The translations under genes were made by a program, and so were the position numbers. Shown here one piece after another: positions 22,008-34,502 of a DNA stretch of 64,000 bases. Numbering within the stretch: the first letter of the stretch is position 1; every line of letters begins with the position of its first letter. The stretch comes from Calendula officinalis. Its lineage: Eukaryota > Streptophyta > Magnoliopsida > Asterales > Asteraceae. The notes below the pieces were generated by a model. The model saw only the letters and a list, made by a program, of their open reading frames with translations. It was not told where the DNA came from and did no database searches. The DNA lies in the NCBI GenBank assembly GCA_963853835.1, contig OY970824.1:75960372-76024371 (forward strand), given 5' to 3'.

Positions 22008-25000
22008 CTAGTACTAGCTTCATAGCCCGCCCGACTGGGCGGGCATGCTTCAAGAGATATATTATAGAAAAATACCAACAAATATTAATACTTTTAAAAT
22101 GACATAAGTGTCGATAGCTGTAATGATAAGTTTGTACAAAACTTGATACATGAAAAAATGTTACATAAAATTTATAGACGAAATAAGACTTCTTTGTAAA
22201 CGACATTTGCTGTTGAATTAGTGTAGTTGTCATCTCTGTCACAACAAATGACCTTCAATCCGTTCTTGTTCTTAACTCGTGATACAGCTACATAATAAAC
22301 TGCTATCAATTTCAAAAAAATATTAAAAATGAAAAAACTGCATACTTAAGTCCAACATATGTAGTTTGTCGAACATCTAAATTAAGCGAATTAAGACAGG
22401 ATAACTTTGCCAGTTTTCTTAAACCTCCATCCGTAATTGCTGAAAAAAATGATTTAAACTTTCTAAATGATTAAGACCTAACAACCATATATAGATGTAT
22501 CAGAATCTATTATTTCCATATATGTTATACATATGAATATGAGAGTTCCTATTCGTGATGTTCCTAATGCTAGAAGTGAAAATGCTTCCACCATAATCTC
22601 AACTACATGTGTCCGTCTCATTTTAATTGAAGTCCTTATACGTCCAATTCACCTTCCAAACACACTCAAATTCATCATAATTTGACTAACTTTAAAGTAA
22701 AAAATACGTGTAACTTGACTTTACTCACTTTAGGAACTGCAAATGGCCCATCAAAACTTTTAAATTGTAAATAAAGAAAACAATCATTAACCATGAAATT
22801 TGTCATCATAGTATTGACTCAATCTGAAATCATATCATGTGGAGTTAGAATTTCTATGCCGGGACATGTTGAGCACCAACACCAGCTGCAGGCCCATTTG
22901 CTTCCCTGAAAACAATAGGCACATTAATAAGCACATTAATTATCTATAAACAAATCATTAAGAGTACATAATTAGCTTCATTTGGAACAAATAGGCAATA
23001 ATAATTATAATTAATTATTAAAATCGGGTTTCTGAATAAATGGGGACTCTTACCTTCATATAGAAATTGAAATCGTTCCAAACACTTGCCAAAATCGTTT
23101 GAGATGCTGAATTAAAAATTGGGGCTCGTACTTTGCAATAAATCATCAAAAATAATATTAATAATTTATTAAGTTTCTAAATCAACAATGGGGACTCTTA
23201 CTTGCATACATAAGTCGAGATCATTCTAAACACTTGCCAGAAATCATTTAAATAACTGAATACAGATTTGGAAAGAGTCCACTTGCTTGTAAGCTTTGTC
23301 TGCCTGTAAACTAACCAGTGTTCTAAACATTCCTTTGTGTGATTTCTTATTTTTCAATTTTAAAAATAAAGTGGTTGTTAACCTATAGGTCGTGAGTTCG
23401 AATCCTGGTATTGAGTTTTTTTTTAAAACAGGTTAATTCCATAATTAGCAAATGAAATTCAGCCTTGCTAATTAGAGAAGGGGTAAACTCTTTATAATAT
23501 AGTAAAGATAAGGCTCAAATTTATGAATCATCTCCTTAATATAATCGTAACATCTGTAGATATAATGATAATCGGTTATTTTTTATTTTTAATATTTGAT
23601 AGTATTTAAGCTTACTTACATATCATAACTCTCAGCCTCCCCTCTATAAGAGTGTGATCCATGTCAAGTCGCCCAAGAAATGAAGTTGTTGAAGTAAGAG
23701 TGAGCAAGATTTATATGCCTCTAAAAAATAACAGATAACAATACATTTTAGTAAATGCTGCAAAATATATGTGCTACAATAGGAATGGTGCAATTACCTT
23801 CAAATTAGAGAAGTTTGTAACAGGTTTCTTGAGATGTAATTCATCCATTTTTGTAGCACTTTCCCAAAAGCTCCTCAACATCCTGCATGCACATCATTTA
23901 TAACAACATTAGCTTCTTTAGTTCACATAATTAAAATAAGTAAAACATAAAATAATATAGAATTAAGACATTGTTGTCCTCTGGACATTCACAAGTTGAT
24001 GTGTCTTTCTAAGATTAAGATCAGCCGGAAGTCGGATCTGAATGTGCCAAAATCACAAGTTAAGAATAAACAGATTATTGGATAAAAATTCGACCTTTAT
24101 AATATGAGAAATTAGGCCAAGAATCAGATGAGGCTGCAAAATCCACAAATCCAAAAATTAGATTATCATAACTTTACCGGGCCTGATATCAAAAAAGATA
24201 ACTAAATCATATTTCCTTTATAATCTGCAGTTTTATAAATGTGTTGATTTGGGTAATTTTTTGGGTCAAATGGGCTGATAGTTATCCAAAGTGTATTAAA
24301 TTGCATAATAAACTCCTTTACTTGCTTTAATTTAAAATGTAGTTTTTTAAAACAACATAGCTTTTGTAATGATAAAGCACAAAAGTTTATTTATAATTAC
24401 CCAACCCGACATGTTTCACCATGCATTTTGAAATTACCTACTACCTAACCCACGGGTTTTGTCAAGTGTAATTGTTTTACATTGGATTCACAATATCAAT
24501 TTACAGTCATGTAGTGTTATAATTAGATAGAAGAGGTCAAACCCGTTAACCATATCCTGACTCGGCCATTTTACCACCTATAACCCTGGCCAACAAAACA
24601 AAATACATGGTCAAATATGAAAATTGGAATCTTTACTAACATTAAAAACAGGCTGCAGAATTTGTTTACGGGTCCTTGTACGAACTTGCTTCGCTCCATG
24701 AGTGCGGATTACAAAAGATGGTTAGAACATGTAATCTCTTTTGTCATAACTCCTAATCAACATCCACTATGCCATACTTTTGAATTTTGATACTTCTCTT
24801 TCAGATTTTGTCCAATGAACTTTTCAATGCCACCTAAAAAAATAAATATCATAAGTATAAATATCTTACATTAATACATATAATAATAATGATTGAATAA
24901 GCAACAAAAAACCGATTGAAGTCTCACCGCACCCAAGAACCGAACGCCCAATTGCTTCAAATGAACCTCCTAAACCTAGTGTAGTTCAGAATGTCAAAAG

Positions 25001-25366
25001 TAAGTAGTTAAAGGGGGTCAGAATGACAATCTTACAATATGTATTACAGAAACACAAGTATAAAGACATAACAATTTATTAACGGAAGTATAAAGTAAGT
25101 AGTTAAATTGGTCAGAATGATAATTTTTGATTCCATATGCCCTCAAAACTTTTGAACCAAAAGCCATATTGAGGACCACTAAATCATCACATGGCTTGAC
25201 AACAGTCGGATGTTTAAATTTGATCTTGATTTCATTGTCCACAACGTCAGGTTTATATGTGACATGCTCAGTCCCAAAATTGGAAAGAAAAATACACTCG
25301 CCTTCTTCTAAAATGATTCCAAACTTCACGCAAAATGCTTTTCTTATATTAGCGTGTATCATGGAT
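22008..25366 (-). mobile_element. Helitron, 3' part only (cut by the duplication breakpoint)
   Basis: The 3' terminus on the minus strand is CTAG (22,011-22,008), followed by T. About 20 nt inside is a GC-rich hairpin, GCCCGCCCAGTCGGGCGGGC. These are the hallmarks of a Helitron 3' end. The complete copy is at 40,980-45,836. Here the 5' portion, including the first RPA-like exon, is missing because the segmental duplication ends at 25,366. Confidence 0.88.
25018..25366 (-). pseudogene. RPA-like (OB-fold) exon of the truncated Helitron
   Basis: The reading frame MIHANIRKAFCVKFGIILEE... resembles the DUF223/replication factor-A 1-like OB-fold proteins carried by plant Helitrons. Only the exon after the first recognisable one is present. 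Its 5' edge is the duplication breakpoint, and upstream sequence is now antisense Copia DNA. It is therefore broken here. The same exon with its upstream partner is at 44,339 and 44,593 in copy 2. Confidence 0.6.
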
Positions 25367-26412
25367 TGTAACCCAGTCGATACCCCAATGGAACACAAAC
25401 ATGAGCTGGTAAAAGACGAAGAAGGTGAGCCGGTGAATGCAACAGAATATAGAAGTATTGTTGGCGGGCTGAGATTTTTGTGCCATACTCGGCCCGACAT
25501 CTCGTATGCTGTGGGAATAGTGAGCAGATTCCTCGAGAGACCTACGGTGTTGCATCACCAAGCCATAAAGAAAATATTAAGGTACATTTCTGGAACAAAA
25601 AATTATGGGCTGGTCTATAAGAAGAACAAAGAAAAAATTGCTGTCACAGGTTACTCTGATAGTAATCATGCAAGGGATCTAAGTGACAGAAGAAGTACTG
25701 GGGGAATGGCTTTCGTTTTGAATGAAAGTCTAATAACATGGAGTTCTCAAAAACAGCATTGTGTCGTGCTGTCATCATGCGAAGCTGAGTTTATGGCAGC
25801 AACTTTAGCGACATGTCAGGGTATATGGATCCGTCGTTTAATCCGTGAAATAACAGGTACACCCGTTAATCCTGTACTGATCTACATTGACAATAAGGCA
25901 GCCCTGGAGTTAGCCAAACATCCAGTGTTTCACGGTAGGAGCAAGCACATAGACACGAGATTCCATTTCATACGGGAATGCATTGAAAGAGGGGATATAA
26001 AAGTAAAACATATCTCAAGTCAAGAACAACGAGCAGACGTGATGACCAAGCCTCTTGCACGAATCAAATTCAAAGAAATGATAGAAATGCTTGGCATAAA
26101 GAAGCTGTGAAGAATTCTGAATTAAGGGGAGTATGTTGGAATAATTTAGAATTATTTTAATGTTTATTTTTGTTTTATTTAATTCCAAGAAGTGGTCAAG
26201 ATGCATGTACACCACATTTCCGTTTTGATAGGGGAGTTAAGTAGAGTGGGAGTAGTGGCCCACGTTTTCATTCTCAGTTATGTTAAATAGGTGCATTTCC
26301 TTTCATTGTAATTTGGCAATTTCAGTTTATAAAATTAGAGAAAACCTTGCTCCAAAATATTCCATTTTTATCTTTCTGTTCTTATTCAATACGTCAATTT
26401 TCAATCCCAATA
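25361..26412 (+). mobile_element. Copia 3' fragment filling the duplication junction
   Basis: This is the 3' end of a second, different Copia element. It covers the end of the RT region (DCNPVDTPME), RNase H with the GYSDSNHA, SCEAEF and YIDNKAA motifs, a stop at 26,110, a purine tract ending AAGGGGAG, and a 3' LTR starting TGTTGGAATAATTT at 26,134 and running to about 26,412 (about 279 bp, TG...TA). Its left edge shares ATGGAT with the host RPA exon. Its right edge is the LTR tip joined to the start of duplication copy 2. The 5' two-thirds of the element are absent. Confidence 0.9.
26134..26412 (+). repeat. 3' LTR of the junction Copia fragment
   Basis: It begins TGTTGGAATAAT right after the polypurine tract and ends CAATCCCAATA, where homology to the 2,709 flank begins. 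The near-inverted ends TGTTGGA/TCCCAATA indicate that the whole LTR is present. Confidence 0.8.
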
Positions 26413-26835
26413 GAAGCCTCTATCAATCGTTACGCTAATAAATGTATTTTTAGTGTTTTTTATATAAATTTATTTATATTTATGCGTGGTTAATGTTTTG
26501 GACGTAATCTATATACCTTGTTCTTTTGTTTATTCAATCATACTATCTTCGACATTATTATTAATTCTGTTAAGATAATTTGTATAATTATTATCTTAAT
26601 TTGACATTCACTATAAAAAAAGTTGTTTTTAGAGATCAAATATTTTAAAGACATAAACATATTAGATTAATTGTAAATTTATTTAATTTGTACAATACAA
26701 TTATATAAAATAATTTGGATTAGTTACAAATTTACTTAATTTATATGCTAAAATTATATAAAATAATTTTAAATAATATAATAAATCAAATAAAAGACAC
26801 TACAAAAAGAACTATTGTTATTGTATTAATAAATA

Positions 26836-27066
26836 CTCTCTCCGTTCCATAAAAAAAATTTTATTTCACTTTGGCACAGGTTTTAAGGTGATAGTTACTG
26901 GTGGGCCATTGATAATAATTTTGATTAAAATATAAGATTGGTTTGAAGAGAAAAAAAATAGTTAGTGGATAGTATTTTATTATGTGGAGCACAGTAAGAA
27001 ATGAGAAGTTTTTGTGAGACAAAAATTTAGGGTGAAATGAGAAATTTTTTTGTGAGACGAAGAGAG
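26836..27066. mobile_element. Stowaway-type MITE (231 bp), duplication copy 2
   Basis: Counterpart of 3,131-3,361, with the same termini and TA flanks and a few substitutions, one in the right TIR. No gene is supported in the rest of 26,413-28,449. Confidence 0.8.
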
Positions 27067-28449
27067 TATCATTTAAACACCATTAAAAAATAGCTTAAAT
27101 GTATAAAAATATTATGGGAATAGTGAGTGTGTAGCTTAAATGTGGAATCATCCATAGGTCCGTAGTTTTTGTGGTTTCATACCTAAGCTTAGATATGTGA
27201 TAAATACACTCATTTTTCCCAAATTAACAAATTTATAAGTTTTTGGTGGTTTCATGGTGCTGTTTGGCGATGTTTGGTGCCGTCAAGACCGATTCAAATA
27301 ATTTTGATGCCTGGACGAAGTGGTAAAAAAAACTCTCATATGTGAATTTGACGACACATGAGTTAATAATACGTTCTTGTTCTTTTTTACGTTAGGTATC
27401 AAAAACGAAAAATAGAATTAAAAATAAAAATAAAAATATGATTCAGACAATTATGAATGTTGGAGCAAAACAAAAACAAGAGCAATTTATTAAAAGACTT
27501 ACCCATGTGCCAATTACTTTAGTTTCTTCTTATGTGTCTTCATGTTGCTTCCACCTTACTAGACCAAAGTCCCTAACCTTCCAGTAACGACTAGCACAAG
27601 TTCTTGTAAATGTTGGTAGACCCCATAATTTTATACCTAAATTAGGCAAAATAACAAATTACAAGTAATTTGTACATTCGATGTTTTTTCTTTATCTCAC
27701 TTATGATAATTAAAAAGTATATTATCAGAAATTGTGAAAGAATAACAACAAATGGAGTAATACAATGTCTTGGTCGAACCACATTTGTCAAAGCATTATT
27801 TGGAATTTCTTTAGATGCTTTAAACAGCAACTATCACTGTCTCAACAATATCTGAACTATTCTCCTGCTTAACGATGCTCATTCAGTTACTCACCGTGTC
27901 TAAAAATATGAAGAATACACTGTATGTGCCTGTAACTTTTTAGGCTGTAGTATAATTTGTGTTTTCAATACTTATAAATACAAAATAAGAAAATTAGGGA
28001 AAAAATGTCACACGAGTAGAAGAACAGGTGCTAATTGCTAAACAACTCCAATCGTCAATTTTGTGAATCGTGCCTATAAAACTCCAATTGTAGACTTCGT
28101 GAAGCGTGAATCCGATCATTTTGTCTATTGCCTTCTTCCGTGGTTTTCTATTTTTACGTATGATTTAGCAAATAAAAAAACTAAATAATGAACTGGTTAT
28201 ATGGGAGCCCTAAAATTTGATGCCCTCTACTTAATTGTTGCCTTGGGCTTAAGTCTAGCTCGCCCAGCCTTTGGGCCGGGCCTGGGTGCCGCAAAAGTTC
28301 ATTTGAGGAACATTTGGCACACCCACACTTTATTCTTTTTTAGTATTGAAAATAACAATTTTTTTTTACTAGAACTTGTACCTTACATATTTATACCAAA
28401 CTTTATTAATTCACCTAAAATGCATAATAAAACACGGGACGCCACAAAG

Positions 28450-29843
28450 TTATGCAGATTTCATCTTTATTTCACAACAACTAATAAACTCACACATTGA
28501 ATTATATGACGATCCATTAATCCCCAATGCTTCCTCTCCCTCAATACTATCACTTCATCTCTCATTATCCTTCCTTCTTCACCTTCCATCAAACTCCTTG
28601 CCATCTTCTCTACCTCCTCCCTCCCTACCACCTTCTTCACCGGACGGACCGCCACTTTCAAGTATGGTGGAGTTCAGTCTCTGCTCAGAGTACAATGGCC
28701 ATGCAATCATCGGCACACCACTTTTTATGCTTTCATGAACTGAATTCATTCCGCAGTGTGATAGCTACGGCTCGATGGTTCAATATCCCTACCTGTGGGG
28801 ACCATAACGGTACAACTAAACCTATTTTTTGTGTTCGTGTTAAGAATCCTTCCGGAAGGAAGTCTGGTGGTCCATGTGGACCGCCACCTTGGGTGAAAAA
28901 TGCAGCGTCTGTTGCACTAACAACAGGCGGGCGTACTACCCACACAAATCTTTGTTGGCTCAGCTCCAAACCCCAAGCCAGCTCGGTTATCTGCTCAACC
29001 GATAGTGTCCCTCCGCTCCCAAACGATACAAAAAGCATGGATGCAACCGGCTGCATGTCGAGCCACTCGATCACTTTATCTCTCTATAAACCGGCTCGAT
29101 CTACCTCTCTAGTTAACGGCCCAATATCATAAACCGGTACCTTCACAACCTACCGCAATTCTTCATTATACTTTAGAGCATCAAGTGATGTAGGATCCAC
29201 ACCTCGCCACGTGTTCATCAAAATCCCATCAGACAAAGTAACAAAATCAATTCCCATCCGAACATACTGTCGGTTAGTCCGGTCCAGCATAGTGTCAGGC
29301 ACATCTTCACACCGAACCGGTTCACAACCCGGAATCCTCAGCGGTTCTATTCGGTCTACGTACTGGCCCTTCACCTCCTTATCAAGAACATGCAAATACG
29401 TTGTCAAAGCGACGAACCGTGCAACGCAAGGCACATAAACGTACTTTTGTAAGTGAAACTCGTCGGCAATCGGAAGTGATTCACTGGAGAAGAGGTCAGT
29501 GACGAGTACATGAGGGCGGTGGTCCATATATGGCGGAGATGGCTGACCGGATACCTTTTCGGGCCTCCCGCATCATGACTGCCAGTTGGGTGACGACAGC
29601 ATGGTGTGGTTGAATTAGGTTGGAGACGTTGGGTAATGGGATCTGGATGATGGTGATATGGGTCGGGTCGGGTATGGAGCAAAGGAGTTGAGATTCGACG
29701 GGTGAAGATTGTGTGGTGACGGCGAGGATGGTGACGTGGAGGTGGTGATGGGTGGCGAGACGGTTGTCGAGTAATAAGACAGGGATTAAATGGCCCATTC
29801 CTGGGCTTGCAATTATTACTACATGAAGGATTTTATTATTCAT
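28450..29843 (-). pseudogene. UGT72-type glycosyltransferase pseudogene, copy 2
   Basis: Counterpart of 4,757-6,161, sharing its older lesions (frameshift near 29,515, in-frame TAG near 29,084, PSPG-box deletion near 28,760, C-terminal frameshift). Two lesions are private to this copy. A CGG to TAG change makes a new stop after EEL (about 29,150). An 11-bp deletion near 28,661 lies between the LTEEL region and KVAVRP. It still starts at a good ATG (29,843) with ASPGMGH. The private lesions show continued decay after duplication, as expected without selection. Confidence 0.9.
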
Positions 29844-31210
29844 CTATATGTTTTTTTCTTTTTCGAAAGCAGAGCAAATTATTGTATATGATGATAAAAT
29901 TGAAATATGAAAAAGCTGGTACTCAGATGTTCTTGAAGTACTACTACGTATTTATGCTAGCTCCCAGCGCCCAGAAAAGGATGCATTTAATGATTTTATT
30001 TTGAAAAAAAAAAAAGGAGTTTAATAACCAATCTGTGTTGTTTTACGTTAGGTAAAAATGTACACAACTCATCTAATATAGGCTCAAATATTCTCTCTGC
30101 TATAATTTTCTTTATTTCACATTCAATATAGTTAGCTACTAGAGAAACTGCATACACCAATGTAAATGAAATTATTTCCACCGTTTGTTTGGTAGGGGCA
30201 GAAAAATGGAAACACAGATAAATCAAATTTTCAGAGAATTATCTCATTTGTAAAACCAACGAGGATATTTCTCCTCCGCGCGTTGCTGCGGGGCTTTAGA
30301 ATTTTTTTTAGACAACAGATATAAATTACAATTTTGTTTGGATTTTATTTACTTGAATTAAGTCTAGACGTAAAGAAATTTAATGAATAACTTCTTTAAA
30401 ATTAAATATTTTATTTTGTTTAATTATATGATAAATTAAGAATAATTATAATATTTTTGTTATTAGTATATAGTTCAGGGTGAAAAACTAAACTTATATA
30501 ACCCTATTTATATAAAACACCCCTATTTAGGGGGTATTTTAAAACATTTTAAAACCCCATTTACATATCCTGCCACGTGATATGTTGCCAGCATCTCAAT
30601 AACCCTTTTTGGCTTTTTCTATAATCTGAACGGAACGGAACGGAACGGAACGGAGTTCTTGTTTTCAAATGAACAGTGGCCCTTGAATCATGAATGTATA
30701 TACGAGTATTATGCTTACCGCGTGATGCTGCGGAGTTTAAAACATACATCTTTTATGCTAAGATTTGGATTTGGTTATTTGGACATACTAATTAGCATGT
30801 AATTACTATTTTTAAATAAATTAAACCTTTTTTGTTGCTATCAATTTCTTGAACATTTTACTTTCAAATTATTAGCGAGATGTTTATAAAAGTTTAATAG
30901 TAATAAATAAAATGTTTCAATTTAATGTTTAGCCTCAAAGAACCACTTGAGCCTTAAAACCTCCTGCTGAAGCCACTATGACAAAGACTTTTACAAGTTC
31001 TAGTTCCTTCCATCGTAATATATTATATAATTGAATGGCTAAAACGGGATTGTTAATACAATCTCACGTGGTCAATTATTATTGGCAGATAACTAAACGG
31101 GATTCTTCTTTGTAATGAACAGTACCTTATGAACCATAATTGTATATATAGAGAATAAGTAGTAATTCCATCCATTTTTTGAAGATATGATGATAAATGA
31201 GTTTTCTTTA

Positions 31211-32120
31211 AAGGGATAATTTCATATATATCCTTGTAAATTTTCAATATTACATATATATCCTTGCAAACTTCATTATTACGTGTATATCCTTCAAAAA
31301 CTTCAAAATTCTCACATATATCCTTTTACCCAATTTTAATAATATTTAAATCTTTTAAAATTTAAAAAACATAAATCCTAATCTAAGTACCCTAAATACC
31401 CTTAAATTCTTCTCTTTTGTTTTGTGTGTCGTTATCTTCAAAGTTTCGAATGTGGTCATCATCTTCTTTTCTAGGTTCGATTATTGTCTATTCCATCCAT
31501 TATCATACAATACAAACTCACTTTGTGTGAGCCAATAAGAACGACATACTCCTTTCTCCCATTTCTCATATTCCCATCCCGCCGCCCGTATTTTCTCCGA
31601 CAACCACTATCCGTTATCAAACTGGTGATTGACAATCAAAACACCACCGTTGTCCATGAAATCAATCCAATGGACAGCCGTATTATGGTGCATTTCTATT
31701 TATGTCAATGAATTTTAATAATTTTTATAATTTATTTGGGTTTAATTAGTATGTTTATGTAATGCACTCTGCTGGAGGACCTAATGAAAAAGATAACAAT
31801 TGGCCTCCATGGTTGAAACCACTGCTTCGTGAAAGTTATTTTTTTTCAATGCAAATTACATTCAGTTTCGTATGTAGGTGGATAAAGATGAAGACACCCA
31901 AAACAAAAGAAGATTTAAGGGTATTTAGGGTATTTTACTATTAATTTAAATTAAGTTTTATGATTTTTAAATTTTAAAATATTTAAATATTATTAAATTA
32001 GGTAAAAGGGTATATGTGAGAATTTTGAAGTTTTGGAATGATATACACGTAAAAATAAAATTTGCAAGGATATATATGTAATATTGGAATTTTGCAAGGA
32101 TATATATGAAATTATCCCTT
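31211..32120. mobile_element. Long-TIR non-autonomous DNA element, copy 2
   Basis: Counterpart of 12,159-13,068 with the same inverted ends and a handful of substitutions. MULE-like by TIR length; no transposase seen. No gene is supported in the rest of 29,926-34,502. Confidence 0.65.
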
Positions 32121-34502
32121 ATTATTTAAAAGGTAGTTATTTTTATAGCACACAATTAATTTCTTTATTGAAAAGAGTATTTCTTTTTAAGGGAGAAATC
32201 AATTTTACTCAATTTTGAAATGAGAATACATGCGTATATTTTGACTTTTTGAAGTCAACTTTTAGATGAAGATAATTGTTTTTCACTTCTTTGAAGTTAG
32301 GGCTTTTAATTTTTAATTTTGATTGTTTTGATTGTATGAAAGAAAAAACTAAATAAATGAAGTAAACTAATGACATTAATGTAATTATTAACCATCTTAT
32401 TTATTTGGTTTTGCTATCATATAATTTCTCAGACAATTTTATTTATCTATTTTATCTCATTTATTTAAATTTCTCTCTACTAAAATTGAATGGCCAAAAC
32501 CCATTGCTAAGAGCTATTAGCAACGATACTAGCAATGACAATCAGCAGTTGGTATATGATGATGATAAAGATGAATCAAGAACAAGGGGCAGTTATTTGT
32601 TCTTGAAGCATTCCATATTTATGCTAGCTCTCAGATCGTCCGAAAAAAGATGACATTTAATGATATCATTATTTGAATAAGCGAGTTCGCCGATTCAACG
32701 AATTTCTAATTGTTAGGCATGAAACTTAATACAAAATATTGATTAAAACTTGATATTTTATCTCTTACCCCATTTTTTAATTTTCTATTCTCAGTCAACT
32801 TTTTAAGAGATGGTGACTCGAATTAGATATGAGATATGATTGATTTATATAAAATTTTCTTATTTCTCAGCCTTCTCGAATTCAAAAGAATTCTTGATCA
32901 GCTAGTCTTTCCCCAATATCATTTTTTGAATTTTTTCTATTTAGAAGGTACCAAAACCCATAATTAATATTCCTTTTATTCACCCGATTGTAGCAGGTGG
33001 AGCTGAAATTATGAAGTACGCGAACAATCAATCAAGAAGGGATCTACATAATTGACCAAACACACAGTTATATTGCTAACTTGAATTCTTTGATGGCTAT
33101 GCACGCCAAGTTTTGCGAGTTCTGAAGTACATGGAAGGTGTTTGATGAAATGCGAATATCATGGAAACTAGATTAGTGTTCTTCAGTGGCAAAACTCATT
33201 TCCTAAAAGAAAATATTGTTTTCTATACATAGTCATAACTTACCTCTTACAGAGTGCTGGAGTAATAGGGTTGATACTGTAATCTTGGATTTAACGTAGG
33301 AATCGTGAATGACACTTTCTGAAATAGATATTTTGGGGTATCATGAAATTTTAACTATTAGGATAATTCCTAAGAATCAAATTATGAATTAGGCACGATT
33401 TCTAATTAACGGTTTTGACTAATTTCTCACCTTATGGAATGCATCGAAATCATCTTGAATTTATAGAAGTGTAAAATCTTCACCCGCTAACTTGTACAAG
33501 AACCAAAGGATGAAACAACCTATGAGATACATATTATTTCCTTCCATTATACTAAAATTAAATATGTGACATTAAAATCACCAACACGCACATTCTTGCG
33601 TATATATTGCAACAAAAACATCCATCTACTAGGTAAAGTATGTTATTATATTTCACATGATGGCTAATTTTTAGTAATTACATTTGTACTCATATCCATG
33701 CTATCTTTCACATGGTTCTTGATTCAGTTGCAGGGTGCCACTAACTGGGCCCATTTAACTGGCTACGCTTTCATTTTAAAGTCTTTTTTTCCCTTCATAT
33801 CGAGATTATAAAATTCAGCTGAGTAACTATGTTTATGTTTCACAAAATCCCGAAGCCTTTGCAAATTCTTTTACAAGTAATTTAGTTTTACTTACATCTT
33901 AACTTTACTCTAGAAGTATGAGTCACTAGATGGGAAATGATTAGGTTGCAAGCGACCAATCATCATATTCATATCTGACGTGAATACTAGCAACATATAT
34001 GGAGATGAAGGTTAGCCATTGTTAAACGAGCCGAGCTCGAACCTAGTCGAGCTCGGGCTCGGCTCGGCTCATTTACACCCCTAACTTTACCTATAATTTA
34101 GTATTTTACGAATTGAAGTATCACTTATAGTGTTCATAAATTGAATGCAGAATCCAAATTACAAAATAGCCCTGGCCCAATGGGTGGGCGGGCTGGGTGA
34201 CGGCCCAATTCATCAAAACTGTAATTCAAGAATCGTGTTTTACAGTCAACTTGATAGCTGGCTAGTTTAAATTTTATTAATGTAATGACCTAAACTATTA
34301 TTATAATGTATGACTTTGTAAATTCTTGACTGCCTTTTTTAGATATTTAGAATTGTTCTCTTTTTAGCTAAACTAATATTTAAAACTGAAAGATATAAAC
34401 CCAAGTAGATCACTTCATTTTTTATAGTTAACCCGGTGACAAACAAACTATCAATAAAAGACTCCAACGCTAGTAGTGACATAGAGTAATTATTTATGTT
34501 TC

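Larger units (their letters stand above)
2709..25366. repeat. Segmental tandem duplication, copy 1
   Basis: This segment recurs in the same orientation at 26,413-44,337. Homology starts at GAAGCCTCTATC in the 3' flank of the CHS relic and ends at ATGGAT inside an RPA-like exon. Copy 1 is longer mainly because of a 4,631-bp Copia insertion (6,245-10,875). Other differences are an extra stretch of about 80 bp near 13.1 kb, 11 bp in the UGT relic and 8 bp near 4.19 kb. The order (CHS flank, copy 1, Copia patch, copy 2, RPA exon flank) is what a tandem duplication produces. Left of about 13.37 kb the copies differ often; right of it they are almost identical. Confidence 0.95.

Noticed and set aside
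23383..23420. tRNA-like box (GTGAGTTCGAATCCTGG) inside the Helitron, also at 42,355
   Set aside because: Only a B-box-like word is present. I could not fold a tRNA or find a proper A box or a SINE tail, so no tRNA or SINE is called.
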